Shown: positions 46,319 through 58,937, counted from the stretch's first letter. The stretch is 64,000 nt of DNA from Hemerocallis citrina (GCA_017893485.1 CM030362.1:62001-126000); one strand, 5' to 3'. The notes: generated from the sequence alone by a model not told the origin. Numbers and translations are program-made.

Positions 46319-48127
46319 TCAATCTAACTTGCTCAAAAAGATGCAAATGGGATTGCCCGGTGAAGGGGGGTTTTGAGTTAACAGAGACACATTGGGGCCA
46401 GCTTTACTACGATCAACATCATCCAATGCAGACAATACTTCCACATGTTCCAGACCCAATTGCCTCTTTATCAGCTCAGAATTCTCCAAAAGAACATCGA
46501 TTTCACCAAAAGGAAGCTTCAAATCAAGAGCCTGAGGGCCCACAGAAAGTGCTTCGTCTTTCTTAAACTTCAAGAAGGGCATGCATAGCTTCTGGATCTG
46601 CCTAAAGTTTGCAGCCTTCCCTATATTACTCTCTTTTAGTGCTTCAAGTATCTCTTGATCGGGTGCAAAGGATCTATTATCACTGTTGAATTTATTTTGG
46701 AGTATCCTTAAGCACTCCTCTTTCCACCCATCATACTGCTCATTTACATAAATAAGCCCAATGGTTAACTTGTTCTCTTCTGTAGGAGCAGCAGGAACCC
46801 CCTTTTTAGGCTTTTTGGAACCCGATGCTTGCTTTTGGAGGAGCTTTCTCATTAAAACTATGGAGTCCTGGAGATATTTATTAGCCCTTTTAAGAGTAAG
46901 GTCAGGCAAATCAGCCTCGGGAAAACCTGCACTTACAAGAAAGCAGTAATACCTTAGCCCTTTCAGTAAAATAATTGTTATATCATTAAATATTTCAGTC
47001 AATAACTATAAAAATAATTTGGCATTAATTCGAAGGAAAACACACGCTACATAGCCACTGTAGGGGCTGCCTGCAATGATGCTGAGGTCAGAATTATTGA
47101 TTGGCTAATAGCTTCTACTTGTTAAAATTTTCTAGCTTTTGCAGAAAACATCCTCTTGTATAGCATGTTCAGACAGTTCAGTAGAGAATATGAAAACAAA
47201 TAAACTACCTATTCTTCTTCTCATTAGTCAACACCCTTCCTCTCCTTTAAGTTCTCCCTCCCGCACAAACAAATTTTTATTTAGTTCAATATGACTTCAG
47301 CTTATTTTATCGAATAGAAATACTGAACCAAGCATTCAGGTACATGTAAAACAGCAATATTAAACCAACTGCTCAAATTCATGAATGAGTATATATATTT
47401 GCTCTCTAACCTACATTCTCCCTTACAGCAATCATCTTGCTGATAATATAAAGTAAAACATATATCACATCTATACATATATCACATCTATTTTAAGTCT
47501 ACATCAAACAGGGCACATCTAGTTTAACTCTTTACGGGTCAGAACTCTGGCATCGTTTCATTGATTCATTCCAAGAAGTTTAACTATGTGAATGCATCAA
47601 CATTGTTGTTAAAGTGAACCAGTCTCAAGTAGAGCATCTGGATACACTCCCAAGCAAGGGATAATATCCACCAAAAATTAATTTAGAGATACAATAGGAA
47701 AGCATCTCAAAATAAATAGGGGAGTGACCATGTGAAAACTAGTTCTCACGATAAGCTTCGTGTGAACTTTTTTCATAGTCATCACATGGATGATCCGAAC
47801 CGTTCACATTGTTTAGAATAAGTAAATTAGTCTAAATATATAAAATCAAGTCATTTGAAATTCATTTGTCCATCCATCATGTCATTATAAAATATAATGC
47901 TAATCAGTCATACAATTTGTAACACTTTATGTGACCACAAATTATGTGATTCAATTTTTTTCATAAAGGGTTAATTTTATAATCACTTGATGGAGGGTTA
48001 AAACCCATCATAAAATTTGAAATTTCGTTTCTGTGATAAGCTGACAGCAAGGATGTTCAATTTGGATGCTCAATCTCAATTTTCAAGTAGAAGTAGCTAC
48101 ATTCAGCTACTTCTCAGAGTAGGCCAG

Positions 48128-48189
<62 letters not shown>

Positions 48190-50999
48190 GTTAGTCCAAG
48201 GCTACATTCAGCTGTGTGTGTGTGTATATATGTGTGTGTGTGTGCGCGCACACACACATACATATATAATGAAAAGAAATAATAAAAAAGAAATAATAAA
48301 AAAGCCTTGGACTAACCTGCATTTACAATAAAACCTTCTTTCTTCAAAAGATTTTTCCACACATGCTCTGCATAGTGAGGACAGATGGGTGTGATAAGCC
48401 TGGTCTGAACATCCATGAACCGCCATAAAAGATCGTGGTTCATTCCTCCAGATCCACAAGACAACCTGTACTCGTCTCTGGCAGCCTGAAGGTCATAGAA
48501 GCCACTCTTGAGAGCTTCTCTGAACATAAACTCGTTGTAGTTCCTTTCACTCAGCTTCACCGCTATATTTATCTCATTTGCAAACACCCGGTCGGCATAA
48601 GTAGATGGTGGGCCCACCCTTAAAGATGACTCAACCGCCAAAACTTCTTCCATCCATGCAATTTCTTTAGTCAGCCTCAATATAGCAGCATTCGCAGTAT
48701 CAAACACGAAATTTGCATCATCCATTCCATCCCCGGCATCTGCAAGAGAAAACCTAGTGGCATCAGAAGAGAACTCCTCAATAGCCTGGCGAAGTGTTCG
48801 GAAGTTTCCGGTGGATTTCGACATTTTCTCTGAGTTGAGCATGATGTGCCCATTGCATCTGAAACCACGGGGCCATTGATGTTTGGGTAGAAGTGCCGTA
48901 TGGTTATAAATACAAAAGGTGAGGTGGTTCTGAATAAGGTCTTTGCCAGAGACACGGAGATCGAAGGGATACCAATACTCAAACTCTTGCTTCATCTTAC
49001 TAAGGAGAGAGGAGGGAATGTCCGAAGTTGGAAGTTGCCCCCCGCCAAAAATATAATCCCACACTTCATCTGTCCTCATCTGCTCTGGCTTAACCGAGGG
49101 AGGATTAGAGCCATACATGTCCCCATTTTGGAGTAAGTGAGCAACTGTATAGTATGCCATGTAAAGAGTGGAATCAGAAAGAGACTCCACAAGAAACTGC
49201 TCGTCCCATGGAATGCGGGTCCCCAGACCAAAAGAACGAGAACAAGCCCACTGATTCAGCCAGCCCAACGTATGCTCAAAACCATGTCGAGTTTCGTCAG
49301 AATAAAGTTTCATATTGGCCAAACAATCCTGTGCCTTCTTCTTCCACTCCGACTCACCGTACATAATGTACCACTGATCTGTAAGGGCCACAACACACTC
49401 ATCACCTGATCTTGACATGACTTTCTTCTCAGGTTCACTGTACTTCACTGCCTGGCCTGTCTCCATAAGTGTATTTCTTATCAATGGCTTGGCTTCTTGA
49501 ACCTTCATCCCTCCAAACTGCCCAACTAGCATCACACCCTCAGTGAAACCTTTCAAATATGTCAATCTTTTTGCCTCTGCTAGCTTCTCCTTATCATTTT
49601 GGCTCTTTATCTTAAGATCAATGCACACCCTCTCCGCAGACTTGTCTCCAAACTCTGGAATATTTATTATAGGTATAACATCAAAAGGCAATACCCATTC
49701 ATCCTTGACCCCGAACTTTGCTCTTAGTGCTGGCTTGGATTTTAAGTCCTGCAATGCCATGTAATCATCAGGAGAATCACTGGGCACACTAGTCACAATC
49801 CCCGTACCCTTGTCTGTCAAAATAGTGAGCATCGGCAAGGAGTATATAATCTTATTGAAAGAAAGAGGGGACTTCAGGGGCAAACCAATCAAATCATAAC
49901 CAGTCAACTCTAGCAAGCAAGTAGGCTTCTCTGGAACCCTCGATAACTTCTGATATGCAAGATTCAGTGCAGCCCTATGTGTAATAATAAAAATATCAGT
50001 TTCATTAATCTCATAGGCTCCATATTTACCATCTGGAAGTACCCAAGAATTTGTTTGCCCGTACATTGTTTCAGGTCTTAATGTTGCAGCTGCCAAGTAC
50101 ACATTTTTACCTTCCAAAGCCTTCAACTTTGAAGTGAAAGGAGGAATCACCTCCATTTTAATCAAAACATACTCCTGTGGCTGAACCCCTTCACCCGACG
50201 CCCTATCATGATCAGCACAAGGTTGCCCATCAAATGGAGAATAGATAGTGTATCTCATATCCTTCACAACCTTCCCCATATCCTTCAACTTCATCATCTG
50301 CCACCTAACAAAGGAATCATAGAAAGGATTCATGTCCGTAGTAATAAACGACCGCCGCCAATCACAACCCAAACCAAAGGCTGTGAGATCTTCTTTTGCT
50401 AATGGAGGAAAGTAGCTTAACCAATGATATGGGTCTTGGAATTTATCAATCTCACCATCAGGAATACCAAAGCTTCTCATTATTTCCCATTGGTACTTGT
50501 CTCCACCAGATTTTGCAGTAGCCTTTGATCTTTTGCTCTTATATTGTTCAGGTTCAGCTTTAGCTTCTTGAGAACTAGCCTCTTCAGCAGAACTAGCCTC
50601 TTCAGCAGCTTCTACAATTGAAACCTCCTCTAAAGCAGAAAAAATCGGCGGATTTCCAAACTGCTGGATTTCCCTTGCCAGTTTGTCTGCCGAGGCTTTG
50701 ATGGGCATCCCAGTGCAGTGGAAAGCAAATGGCAAAAGCACGTTGCAGCCTCGGAGTCTGTGATAAGCAGCAGCAAACTCCAACTTGGAAAGAGAGAATG
50801 CATGACCCAAATGAAGAGAACCATTCATGTATGGGTAAGGGAAGTTGCCAAAGAACTTCTGGCCAGGCTCCGGTAGTTTGCTTAGGGATTCAGACTGAAA
50901 AACTTGATGCTCTTCCCATCTCTTTTGAACTTCTGATTGGATTTTCAAAAGCTGGTCTCTCCTAGCAAAGCTCCTCCCACTCTCAGTGTTTGTCGCCAT
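46319..50999 (-). CDS. LARS: Leucyl-tRNA synthetase, cytosolic type
   Basis: Coding exons 50999-48317 and 46926-46319, joined across a GT-AG intron in phase 1: 3291 nt, 1096 residues plus stop, the usual length of the plant cytosolic enzyme. It attaches leucine to tRNA-Leu for cytosolic translation. The class I HIGH motif appears as GSLHLGHAFS (residues 60-69); the CP1 editing domain has LRPETMYGQTN and TDKGTGIVTSVPSDSPDD (about 394-411, editing Asp); KMSKS appears as SEKMSKSTGNF (about 722-732). The anticodon-binding domain and the C-terminal extension of the archaeal/eukaryotic type follow, ending near LLTQNPPSPGNP. The ATG at 50999 is the first after the 5' UTR splice acceptor and gives MATNTESGRSFARRDQ. 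No organellar transit peptide is evident. Intact. Confidence 0.96.
46927..48316 (-). other. LeuRS intron with foldback remnant and microsatellites
   Basis: The donor GTTAGT (48316-48311) and acceptor TGCAG (46931-46927) are canonical. It holds a decayed relative of the 13780 foldback (47719-48000), a (CT)n run of about 55 bases (48132-48187) and (GT)n/(CA)n at 48213-48260. Confidence 0.75.
47719..48000. repeat. Decayed relative of the intron-5 foldback MITE
   Basis: Shares GATCCGAACCGTTCACATTG-like, TAAATTAGTCTAAATAT and TCATTTGAAATTCATTTG blocks in the same order as the left arm of 13780-14148. The second arm is not evident. Confidence 0.65.
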
Positions 51000-51268
51000 G
51001 TTTTCTTTATGAATCAGACTAGAACTGCATAGAATAAAAGAAAGTGAAATAAGTATCTTGCATATCGAATCACATTTGATTAATCAGCCAATAAAATTTA
51101 TCAATAGAGAAAGAAGTACAGCTCAGATTATTAGTAAGCAAGGACTTTTTTCACACTATAATATAAATAACAGAAACTTTTACAAATACATTTAAACGCC
51201 TAAACAGCTATGCCAGTGACACACACAAAAAACCTGAAGAAATTTATGTGCAATGAACTGGACTTATA

Positions 51269-51307
<39 letters not shown>

Positions 51308-52775
51308 AAAAAAACATGAAGGAAAACAAAAACAAAAAACAGTAACTAGTGGAGCATCGAATTGGGGAATTTTATGGCAACTTGATATTGTGGATCGTAA
51401 CTTGGAGAGCAATTTTTGTAAAAGCCTATAAATCTACGCCATCATGTATCTCATTTAACATATCAATAATATTCTATGTTGGGTTGATTTGCATAGCATT
51501 GTTTAATGATGTTGGATTTTCGCAATTTAAATTTCCGAAAACTTATTTTTAGAAAGTTCAAATTGTTTTAAATAAAATGGTTTTTTTGGAAAGCACGTGT
51601 AATGCACATGGTGGATGAATTTTTGCCGTTCCATATTTATAGTGGATTGAAATTTTACAAGCTATCAGTTAGCTTCAGTCTTGTTGTAACAATTTTGTTA
51701 CTTGAGCCCAACTTTTAGGCATATCCTGATGATAAGTTGCATGTGTCCTAAGTTTAAAGGAAACGACTTAACAACTTACCATACCTATACTGCTATACAT
51801 GTATAGTATATATCATTCTCTAATACATAGTGTGAATTGCCTGTCATTTTTCGTCTCTCTCAAAAATTAGTTTTCCACCTCTCCTAGTTTTCCAATCCGA
51901 AAACCTTATTTTGGCTTTTCTCTCTCTATCTCATTTGTTTTATTACTCATCCAAATATTTATAATAATCCTTCTTACATCTCATTATCCTATTATATTAA
52001 ACGGGATCTTCTCTCGCCACGCCTATGTGCGATGAGGAGCCGGGATTCCGGGGTTCTTGGACTGCTAGGAGAGATGATAACCATTAAGCTGCCTCGAATT
52101 TCTCTCTTACGAAGAGTGTCTTGGATTAATCATAAGCCCGGTGATATCAATATTTTCAAGTTATGTATATTATTTGCATTATTGAGTTTTATGCAAAGTT
52201 AGAATATGCAATTTATTTGATTGTTTCCATATTTATTAATATTTATGAAATGATAATATGTCAATTTTCTAACAAATGCAACTTCATATAAACCTTACAT
52301 TATGTTAAAATTAAATCGAAGAAAATTGTCATCCCAAATCATCAAATCTAAATCTAAATTTAAATCTACACCAACAAAATGAATAGATCTAAAAATGAGT
52401 CTTGGCATCAACCAAAAGGGTAATAATATTATCCGTACCCACTAATTTAATTTATATATGTAGTATGAACTCATCGTTTTTCGCTTTAAAAAAAATAGTG
52501 AGCGAGTAAAAGAGACGAAACCCATATCAGATTTCATATGGAAAACACATTAAATGCAGATAATAAAAAAATCAACAAACAAACAAGATGGCATCGATTT
52601 TACATGAATTCTTATAATAGATAACGATAAACAAATCCAACTTCAGAAATATGTATATAAATGGGTTACCGGAAGTGGAGAAGAGTGAATGAGAGCTTAG
52701 ATCGATGATGGAGAAACAAGTGTTGGCAAAGAGAAGAAGCCACAGCCGTTGTCCTTTTTTTCTGAGTCAGAGATG
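51000..52775 (-). other. LeuRS 5' UTR exon and long 5' UTR intron
   Basis: On the minus strand a probable non-coding first exon (about 52775-52670, pyrimidine-rich) ends at a GTAACC donor (52669). The matching acceptor TTTATTCTATGCAG ends at 51025, 25 bases before the ATG. The 1645-bp intron has a C24 tract (51271-51294) and a GC-richer patch near 52000-52150 that I cannot identify. Confidence 0.55.
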
Positions 52776-52794
52776 GATGATGAGTTAAATAAAG

Positions 52795-52811
52795 TTAGGG
52801 TTTCTATATAG
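52795..52811 (-). promoter_or_regulatory. LeuRS core promoter: TATA box and telo-box
   Basis: Minus strand: CTATATAG (52811-52804) immediately followed by AAACCCTAA (52803-52795), the telo-box frequent in promoters of plant translation-machinery genes. The transcription start is expected 25-35 bases downstream, matching the proposed first exon. Confidence 0.55.
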
Positions 52812-52979
52812 CCATATTTATGGAATGGAATAACAACGAATATAGGAAATGAGTACGGGTATAATTCGGGTCAGATCCAAACCCATTTGTTGGATACAAT
52901 TTGGGTTCATATTAATCAAGTTTTATTATAATTGTTTGGCTATGGAAAAATAAATTGCATTTTTTATAAAAACTAGTGA

Positions 52980-53486
52980 AAATTGGTCGTGCAAGGCTTG
53001 GTGCACGATAAATAGATTAACACCCATAAAACATAAAAAAATAAATTATAGAATTATAAATAAATAAATGTAAGATTGTGGGAAAAAAGTATATATTCGG
53101 TTTCTTGGGCAAGGGTTTGTCGTGGTACGACAAAAACTTTGAGTTGCTCTTGTGATGCTGAGAGCCTTGGTATTGCTATGTGGGGGGGTGTTAATGTGTA
53201 TAGCGAAGTGGTTGTAGTAGGGCTATGACGGCAATATTGTGAAGGTGTCGTTGATGGAGCCTTCGAGTACAGAGTGCTTTACCCTTACAAGGTTTTGTGC
53301 AATGTCTGTTGTTGGCACAAAGTTTGCAAGTTGGGGAGTCTAGCAACACAGTATCCAACACTGTGAAAATGGAAGAAAGTTTCTCCAATATGCATGTCCC
53401 ATGTGATAGATTGTGGAATGCGTCCTTCAAGAGTTGGTGAGGGGTGTTTGTGTCCTCCACGTGGTGGAGGGGCTTCATGTAAGGGA
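52980..53486. other. Non-coding, unidentified
   Basis: Short open frames on the minus strand show no recognisable domain. No termini identified. Confidence 0.3.
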
Positions 53487-54413
53487 GGAGTACTCGATCT
53501 GGGATTTAAATCCTCTACACTAACAAAATATGTGTGAATGCACTTACTTAAGATCATTCGTCCATCGTAAATCAAGTTTGATGAATGGTCCAAATTAATT
53601 ACATTACTTATTATTAAAATCAAATCTGCTTCAATTAAGCAAATTAGAATAGTTTCCATTTAAAAGAAATTTAACCGCCTAAATGAGAGATCCTCTCATG
53701 AATTTTTTGAAAGTTTTTTTATAAAAAGCACCCTACATATTTGGCCAATATTTTGTTTTCTCTAAGTTTCCTTAATATAAAAGACTTGACTGTAATCCAA
53801 TGAGTCAAAAAATAACTAACAATCATCTAACATCTTTTTTGTGTGAAAAAAACATGATGGTATAATTGAATCAAACGACATACAAACAACACCACTAATA
53901 CTTAATAGAATTTCATTTCCTTCCCTAATAATTGTAATGACATCCAATAGTAAATAACATTGATTGCAAATTTGAATCAAACAATATAAGGAACAGGCGA
54001 ACAGCTATAAACTACATATTTTCTCAAATTCATCGAATATTGAATCAACCTAGGTAATTATAACTTGTGATTTTGAATTAATTTTACAATACCATACATT
54101 TATGTTTTTTTTTATTTTTTGAATTTTATGTCTTTTCAAATTGCAAGTGGTGCCCAGATGAACTAGTTGGTCGGAAAACAACCCATATTCATCTGGGTAC
54201 CACTTGCAATTTGAGAAAACATCTAAAATTCAAAAAATATTGGCCATTGGATTTTTTGACTCACAGGATTAAAGTCAAATTTTTTTTTATTAAGAAAACT
54301 TAGAGAAAACAAAATATTAGCCAAATATGTAGGGTGTTTTTTATTTAAAAAAACTTACCCAAAAATTCATGCGAGGATCTCTCTTTAGACTGTAAAAAAA
54401 AAATAATGGAAAC

Positions 54414-55100
54414 CTAGAAAGCACGGATACTTCCAAATGGTCGACGTACCCGTGTCGGGTGCGTATCGGGTGCCAATACTCCTTGGGTACTCCCGGATGC
54501 GTACCCAAGGAGCACCCAATTTTTTAAATGCATTTTTCACAACTTTTAGACACAATTATATTTAGATAAATGCATAGGGTCCTAGAGTAATTGCAAAAGT
54601 TTGTTGTTTACAATTATGCTCAAACACAAAACAAGACTACTCAAAGATTTGATAGTTAGATTATCATTTCTTTTCTCTAAAATGCTCATAATTATAATGT
54701 ATTCTTATAGTTCTATGAAATGGTTTAAATGTTTGCATTTTTAACAAGAAAAATATTTTTGCATCTATAAATATAATATAAATTATTTTATATTTAACGT
54801 TTGTTGTTTACAATTATGCTCAAACACAAAACAAGACTACTCAAAGATTTGATAGTTAGATTATCATTTCTTTTCTTTAAAATGCTCATAATTATAATGT
54901 ATTCTTATAGTTCTATGAAATGGCTTAAATGTTTGCATTTTTAACAAGAACAATATTTTTGCATCTATAAATATAATATAAATTATTTTATATTTAACGT
55001 ACCCACAATGCACCCGTATCCTACTTTTTTGTAAAATCACGTATTTCCGTACCCGTGTCGTATCGTATCCGCACCCCGTACCCGTATCCGTGCTTCATAG
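54414..55100. mobile_element. Non-autonomous hAT with exact 8-bp TSD
   Basis: Ends CTAGAAAGCACGGATAC and, inverted, CTATGAAGCACGGATAC; the target duplication ATGGAAAC is exact (54406-54413 and 55101-55108). Subterminal CGTACCCGTGTCG motifs recur at both ends. It was inserted into the right arm of the foldback element. Confidence 0.9.
54600..54999 (+). repeat. 200-bp tandem duplication inside the hAT
   Basis: 54600-54799 and 54800-54999 both start TTTGTTGTTTACAATTATGC and end ATATTTAACG, with about four differences in 200 bases, so the duplication is recent. Confidence 0.95.
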
Positions 55101-55300
55101 ATGGAAACTATAACTATTCTAATTAGCAAGATTGAAGCATATTTGATTTTAATAATAAGTAATGTAATTAATTTTGACCATTCATCAAACTTGATTTACG
55201 ATGGAAAGTTGATATTATGTAAGTGCACCATTCACTCATATTTTGTGAGTGTAGAGGATTTGAATCCCTCGATCTGCCACGAGGAGTGGGAGGCGAGTAG

Positions 55301-55951
55301 AGGTAATGTGTAAGAATTAAGAAATGTATAATTTTTTAAGCTTTGTGTATTGTCTGCAAGTGTGAGATTGTTTGGATTTTTTGGATCTATACAGAAAGGG
55401 GGGGGGGGGGCATAAATGAAAATTGTGACAAACCAGGGGGCTAAATATGATATTGCAAAAGAAAAAAGCAGTTGTGTTCTGTTTCACTTGAGGTGAAAAA
55501 CATCAAAATTCAACGAATTATTAATTCTGAATTATCAAGATTAACTTGATGTTAGCCAAGGTATCAAGATTTACTTAACTATCCACAACTTTGATTAAAT
55601 CTTGATACCTTGGCCAACTGTCGGTTGGTCAAGAAAAGGGGGGTGGATTAGCTGCGGGAGAGTTGCATTCAACGACAACTTGTTGTAGCCGACAACCACC
55701 TCCTGGATGCAATCAATAGCCACTTTGGACAATCGACGACAAGCAGCGGCTGACAACATATGGGCTGAAATTTTGGGGTTTCTTTTAGGCCCAATTTGTT
55801 CTCCAATTTATATCGTATGGCTGGCTCGTATCACATGGCTATCTCTTCAGGCTTATCCAACGGTGGAAAATCAAAGACTACAACCTAGGGTTTCTATACC
55901 CTTATAAATATCAATTGTGACCTCCACTGAAAGATAGTACTTCATATGAGA
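55301..55951. other. Non-coding, with a short hairpin
   Basis: A perfect 19-bp inverted repeat occurs at 55555-55573 and 55596-55614. The remainder has a G-run at 55398-55410 and no identifiable gene. Confidence 0.5.
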
Positions 55952-56564
55952 GCAAGGTTCTAAAAAAAGGGGAAAGGTCATTTAATCGACTCGTTTAAAC
56001 ATAAAACAGGTTGAACATTTTGTTCAGGGGCTCAATGGATGTTTAAAATGTTTCCATTCATTTTTTTCATCAAAACGTGCAAAAAAGGGGCACAAAACGG
56101 GTTAAAACGGATCGAAACATGCCAAAACGGGTCCAAACGGGTCGCGGGTTAAAACAGGTTGTTTAGTAACTTTTCTTTCTTTTCTACTCTGCATTGCAAC
56201 TGTCTAAAATTGAGTGAAGAAAGAACTTGTTCAAGCATCACCACATTCAAATGTCACCAAAAGGGCAGTTTGCATGTTTCCTTAATTTTACTTATAAAGT
56301 ATCAAGTACAATTTATTTGTCGTATGATGTCATTCTCACATAAAGAAATCTTTAATATTTGACATTCCAATTCTTTTTTCCTTTATTTTTTGATTTTTTC
56401 TCATTTTTATATTAAAAAATAGAAAACCGCTTTTTCTGTTTAAACCCAGTTTAAACAGAAAAAAAAAAAAAAAACCCAACAGTGCCCGACCGTTAAAAAA
56501 AAAAAAAAAAACCCCAACAGTGCCCGACCGTTTCGATCCCGTTTCCGTTGTTTGGAACCTTGTA
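55952..56564. mobile_element. Possible hAT-like element
   Basis: Left CAAGGTTCTAAA and right TTTGGAACCTTG are inverted (11 of 12), and the interior repeats AAAACGGGT motifs. CAACAGTGCCCGACCGTT is duplicated at 56476 and 56515 beside A-tracts. I found no matching target duplication, so this is tentative. Confidence 0.4.
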
Positions 56565-56624
56565 AAAAAAGTTTTCCAATGTAAACAATGATTATCTTCT
56601 AGCTACAAAATAATAATAAAAATA

Positions 56625-56662
<38 letters not shown>

Positions 56663-56665
<3 letters not shown>

Positions 56666-56832
56666 AAAGGGGTATGAGCAACTTGCTCATTTAGTAAATA
56701 AGCAATTGATGATGTGGCATACATGTGATTGGAAAAGCTTTAAAAGGGTTAGTTGTCCAATGTATCACATGCATGCCACATAATCAATTGCTCATTTACT
56801 AAATGAGCAAGTTGCTCATATCCCGTTTACCC
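56663..56832. mobile_element. Small foldback MITE in a TA microsatellite
   Basis: Arms of about 70 bases, TATGAGCAACTTGCTCATTT onward, are inverted around a short AAAAGGGTTAGTTG loop. It is flanked on both sides by (TA)n, so the duplication is probably TA. Confidence 0.8.
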
Positions 56833-56884
56833 ATATATATATATATATATATGACACCCATATATATATATATATATATATATG

Positions 56885-58898
56885 ACACAGAAAAGCTATC
56901 AAGTGGCTCTCCTTCAATAGTAAGAAAATCAATGGTCCAGATCTAAGCTCCCAAAAGATATTTTTCCCCCCTAAAACAACTCCTTTATTTATTTAATTAT
57001 TTCTCTCTTTCTCTCTCTCTCTCCTATTCCGATCAGTTTGCTTCCTTTATTCCCCATACCAGAGAGCTTCAATTTCTCTCTTTTCCCTAGGGTTTTTAAG
57101 CAGCCAACTCCAAATCCCTAAAATCATTTTTTTAAACCTCCGCTTCCATTTCATTGGCGAAGTCTCCATCGTAGCATTGGTATAAATACCTGAAACTCGA
57201 ACCCGACATCGGACCGTAACCGACCCGATCTATCCGGATCCGGGTCCTAAAATGGGACCCGTTGCACTTTCGGGTCCGAGTCCGGGTCCGCTCAAAAGAG
57301 ACCCGAACCCGGGCCCATTAAAAAAAACCCAAAAATCAACATAAAAATAAATATTCTATCCTCATTCCTCCTTTCCTTCCTCTTCAATTCTAAATCTTCC
57401 TCTTCCAAACTCAAAACACATGCCTTTTTCTTCTCTCCTCTATTCTAAATCCTCCACTCGCCGGCTCCGCTCGCCGCTTACACTCCCACTCCTACCCGAA
57501 CGGGTAGGAATATTTTAATAGGACCCGGTCCTCACGGGTCCGGGTCTGGATCCAATTTTTGGACCCGTAGGGGACCAGGTCTGGGTCCGGGTCCGAATAG
57601 TGAAGGACCCGACCCGATACCAATGCTACTCCATCGTCCTCTCAAATGTGAATCTCAAAGCAAATCCAAATTCAAATTCAGTGTCGATCCCTAATCAAGA
57701 GGTCATCGCCGATATCTGATCTGCTGCTAATTCTGTATCGGCGACTTCCCTCCACCAAATCGAGCGTGAATATCAACCGACTCCGTATCGGCGACTCCCC
57801 TCCACCAAATCAAAAGCCTCTACATGCAATGCGGCAACTCTAATTTCATCTCATTAACGGAATCCTCATTCTAATTTTTAGTTTTGTGTGTGCAGGGGAT
57901 TACTCGGTTTTTTGCTGACTCAAATTTTGTGTGTGCATGGGATCTAAGTTCAGAAATGTATAATTGTTTTATTTTTGGGCTTCAAAAATTTTAATTTTGG
58001 TGATTTATTTGATGAGTTTTTTATTGGTTTTGATTAAGGTGTACGCAAGTGAGAGATGGATTATTTGGTGGCTTCAATTTGGGCTTCCAAACTATAGCAG
58101 GACAGGTAAACTGATCAGCAACCTAAAATAACTTGGCAAATATGCAACATTAATTTCTTAATTTACTACAATAAAATATACTATCGTGAAGTGTTCCCTT
58201 CACTGGTTATTAATAACCATGGATAACATAACATATAAAAACTTTTAGTATATGTTTGAAAATATAGGATTGGGATGACTGGAGTTTACCGGTGAAGGGT
58301 GCATACTCTCCACTCAAGAAAGACAGCTAAAGTAAATTTGTTATTGATCAATTTTGTTTTTTTATAAAGGTGCAATGGGGAGACAAAGTTGAGATAAAAG
58401 AAATGATTAGCTTGGATTAGAGTTTTGAGAACTTCATGTATTATATTTTGGTTGAAATAATAATAAGAGGTATTTCAATTGGAAACTGAGTCTCAGATAA
58501 ACAAATGTTTAGATTATTGGTATTGTAGATACCTTCACACCTGCACTTGGGTTAACATTATATTTAGACATGCTCATAGTGGTTATGTGATTAGAGTAAG
58601 CTCTATAAAACCTATATGATCATGTTCTTACATAACTATTACAAGCATCTAAAAGTGATGTTGAAGTTATAAAAAAAACTCTATGCAGTGTTCCTAACAA
58701 ACTATATGCATTCCAGGTAAGTTCAAGCTAATGATCAAGAATGCGATAGTTGAGCTTAAAGGTAGATATGCTGCCTCCTTATATAATATGTTTCCTACTT
58801 CAATTAATTTGCTGGACCTCTAAAACTATTTCATATAATCAAACCAGGTGCATCATTCCGAAGACATGCCGTAGGCACGTGTCAACAGGCAAACCTAG
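56885..58898 (+). mobile_element. Helitron, non-autonomous, copy 3 (2 kb)
   Basis: The 5' family start AAAGCTATCAAGTGGCTCTC is at about 56893-56912. The 3' terminus is CATGCCGTAGGCACGTG, then AGGCAAACCTAG ending at 58898. The interior has UTR-like pyrimidine-rich DNA (57000-57160), a nested hAT, and a tandem pair containing TATCGGCGACT.CCCTCCACC (57738, 57787), all suggestive of captured gene DNA, but no coding domain is recognisable. Confidence 0.72.
57172..57628. mobile_element. Non-autonomous hAT nested in Helitron copy 3
   Basis: Perfect 12-bp inverted ends TAGCATTGGTAT and ATACCAATGCTA with exact 8-bp duplication CTCCATCG (57164-57171 and 57629-57636). Subterminal regions are dense in GGGTCCGGGT and its complement. 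Confidence 0.92.
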
Positions 58899-58906
58899 TG
58901 TGTATG

Positions 58907-58937
<31 letters not shown>

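Larger units (their letters stand above)
53487..55300. mobile_element. Large foldback element, right arm split by a hAT
   Basis: 53487-53800 is inverted relative to 54238-54413 plus 55109-55300. Shared blocks include AAATCCTCTACACT, CATCGTAAATCAAGTTTGAT, TTAATTACATTACTTATTAT, GAGAGATCCTC and CACCCTACATATTTGGC. A smaller palindrome (54130-54228, TTGCAAGTGGT.CCCAGATGAA) sits near the centre. The outer limits are not resolved and no target duplication was found. A non-autonomous DNA transposon with long TIRs is most likely. Confidence 0.6.

Noticed and set aside
53191..53659. Minus-strand open frames of about 95-124 codons
   Set aside because: No recognisable domain, and part of the stretch is the inverted-repeat arm of a foldback element.
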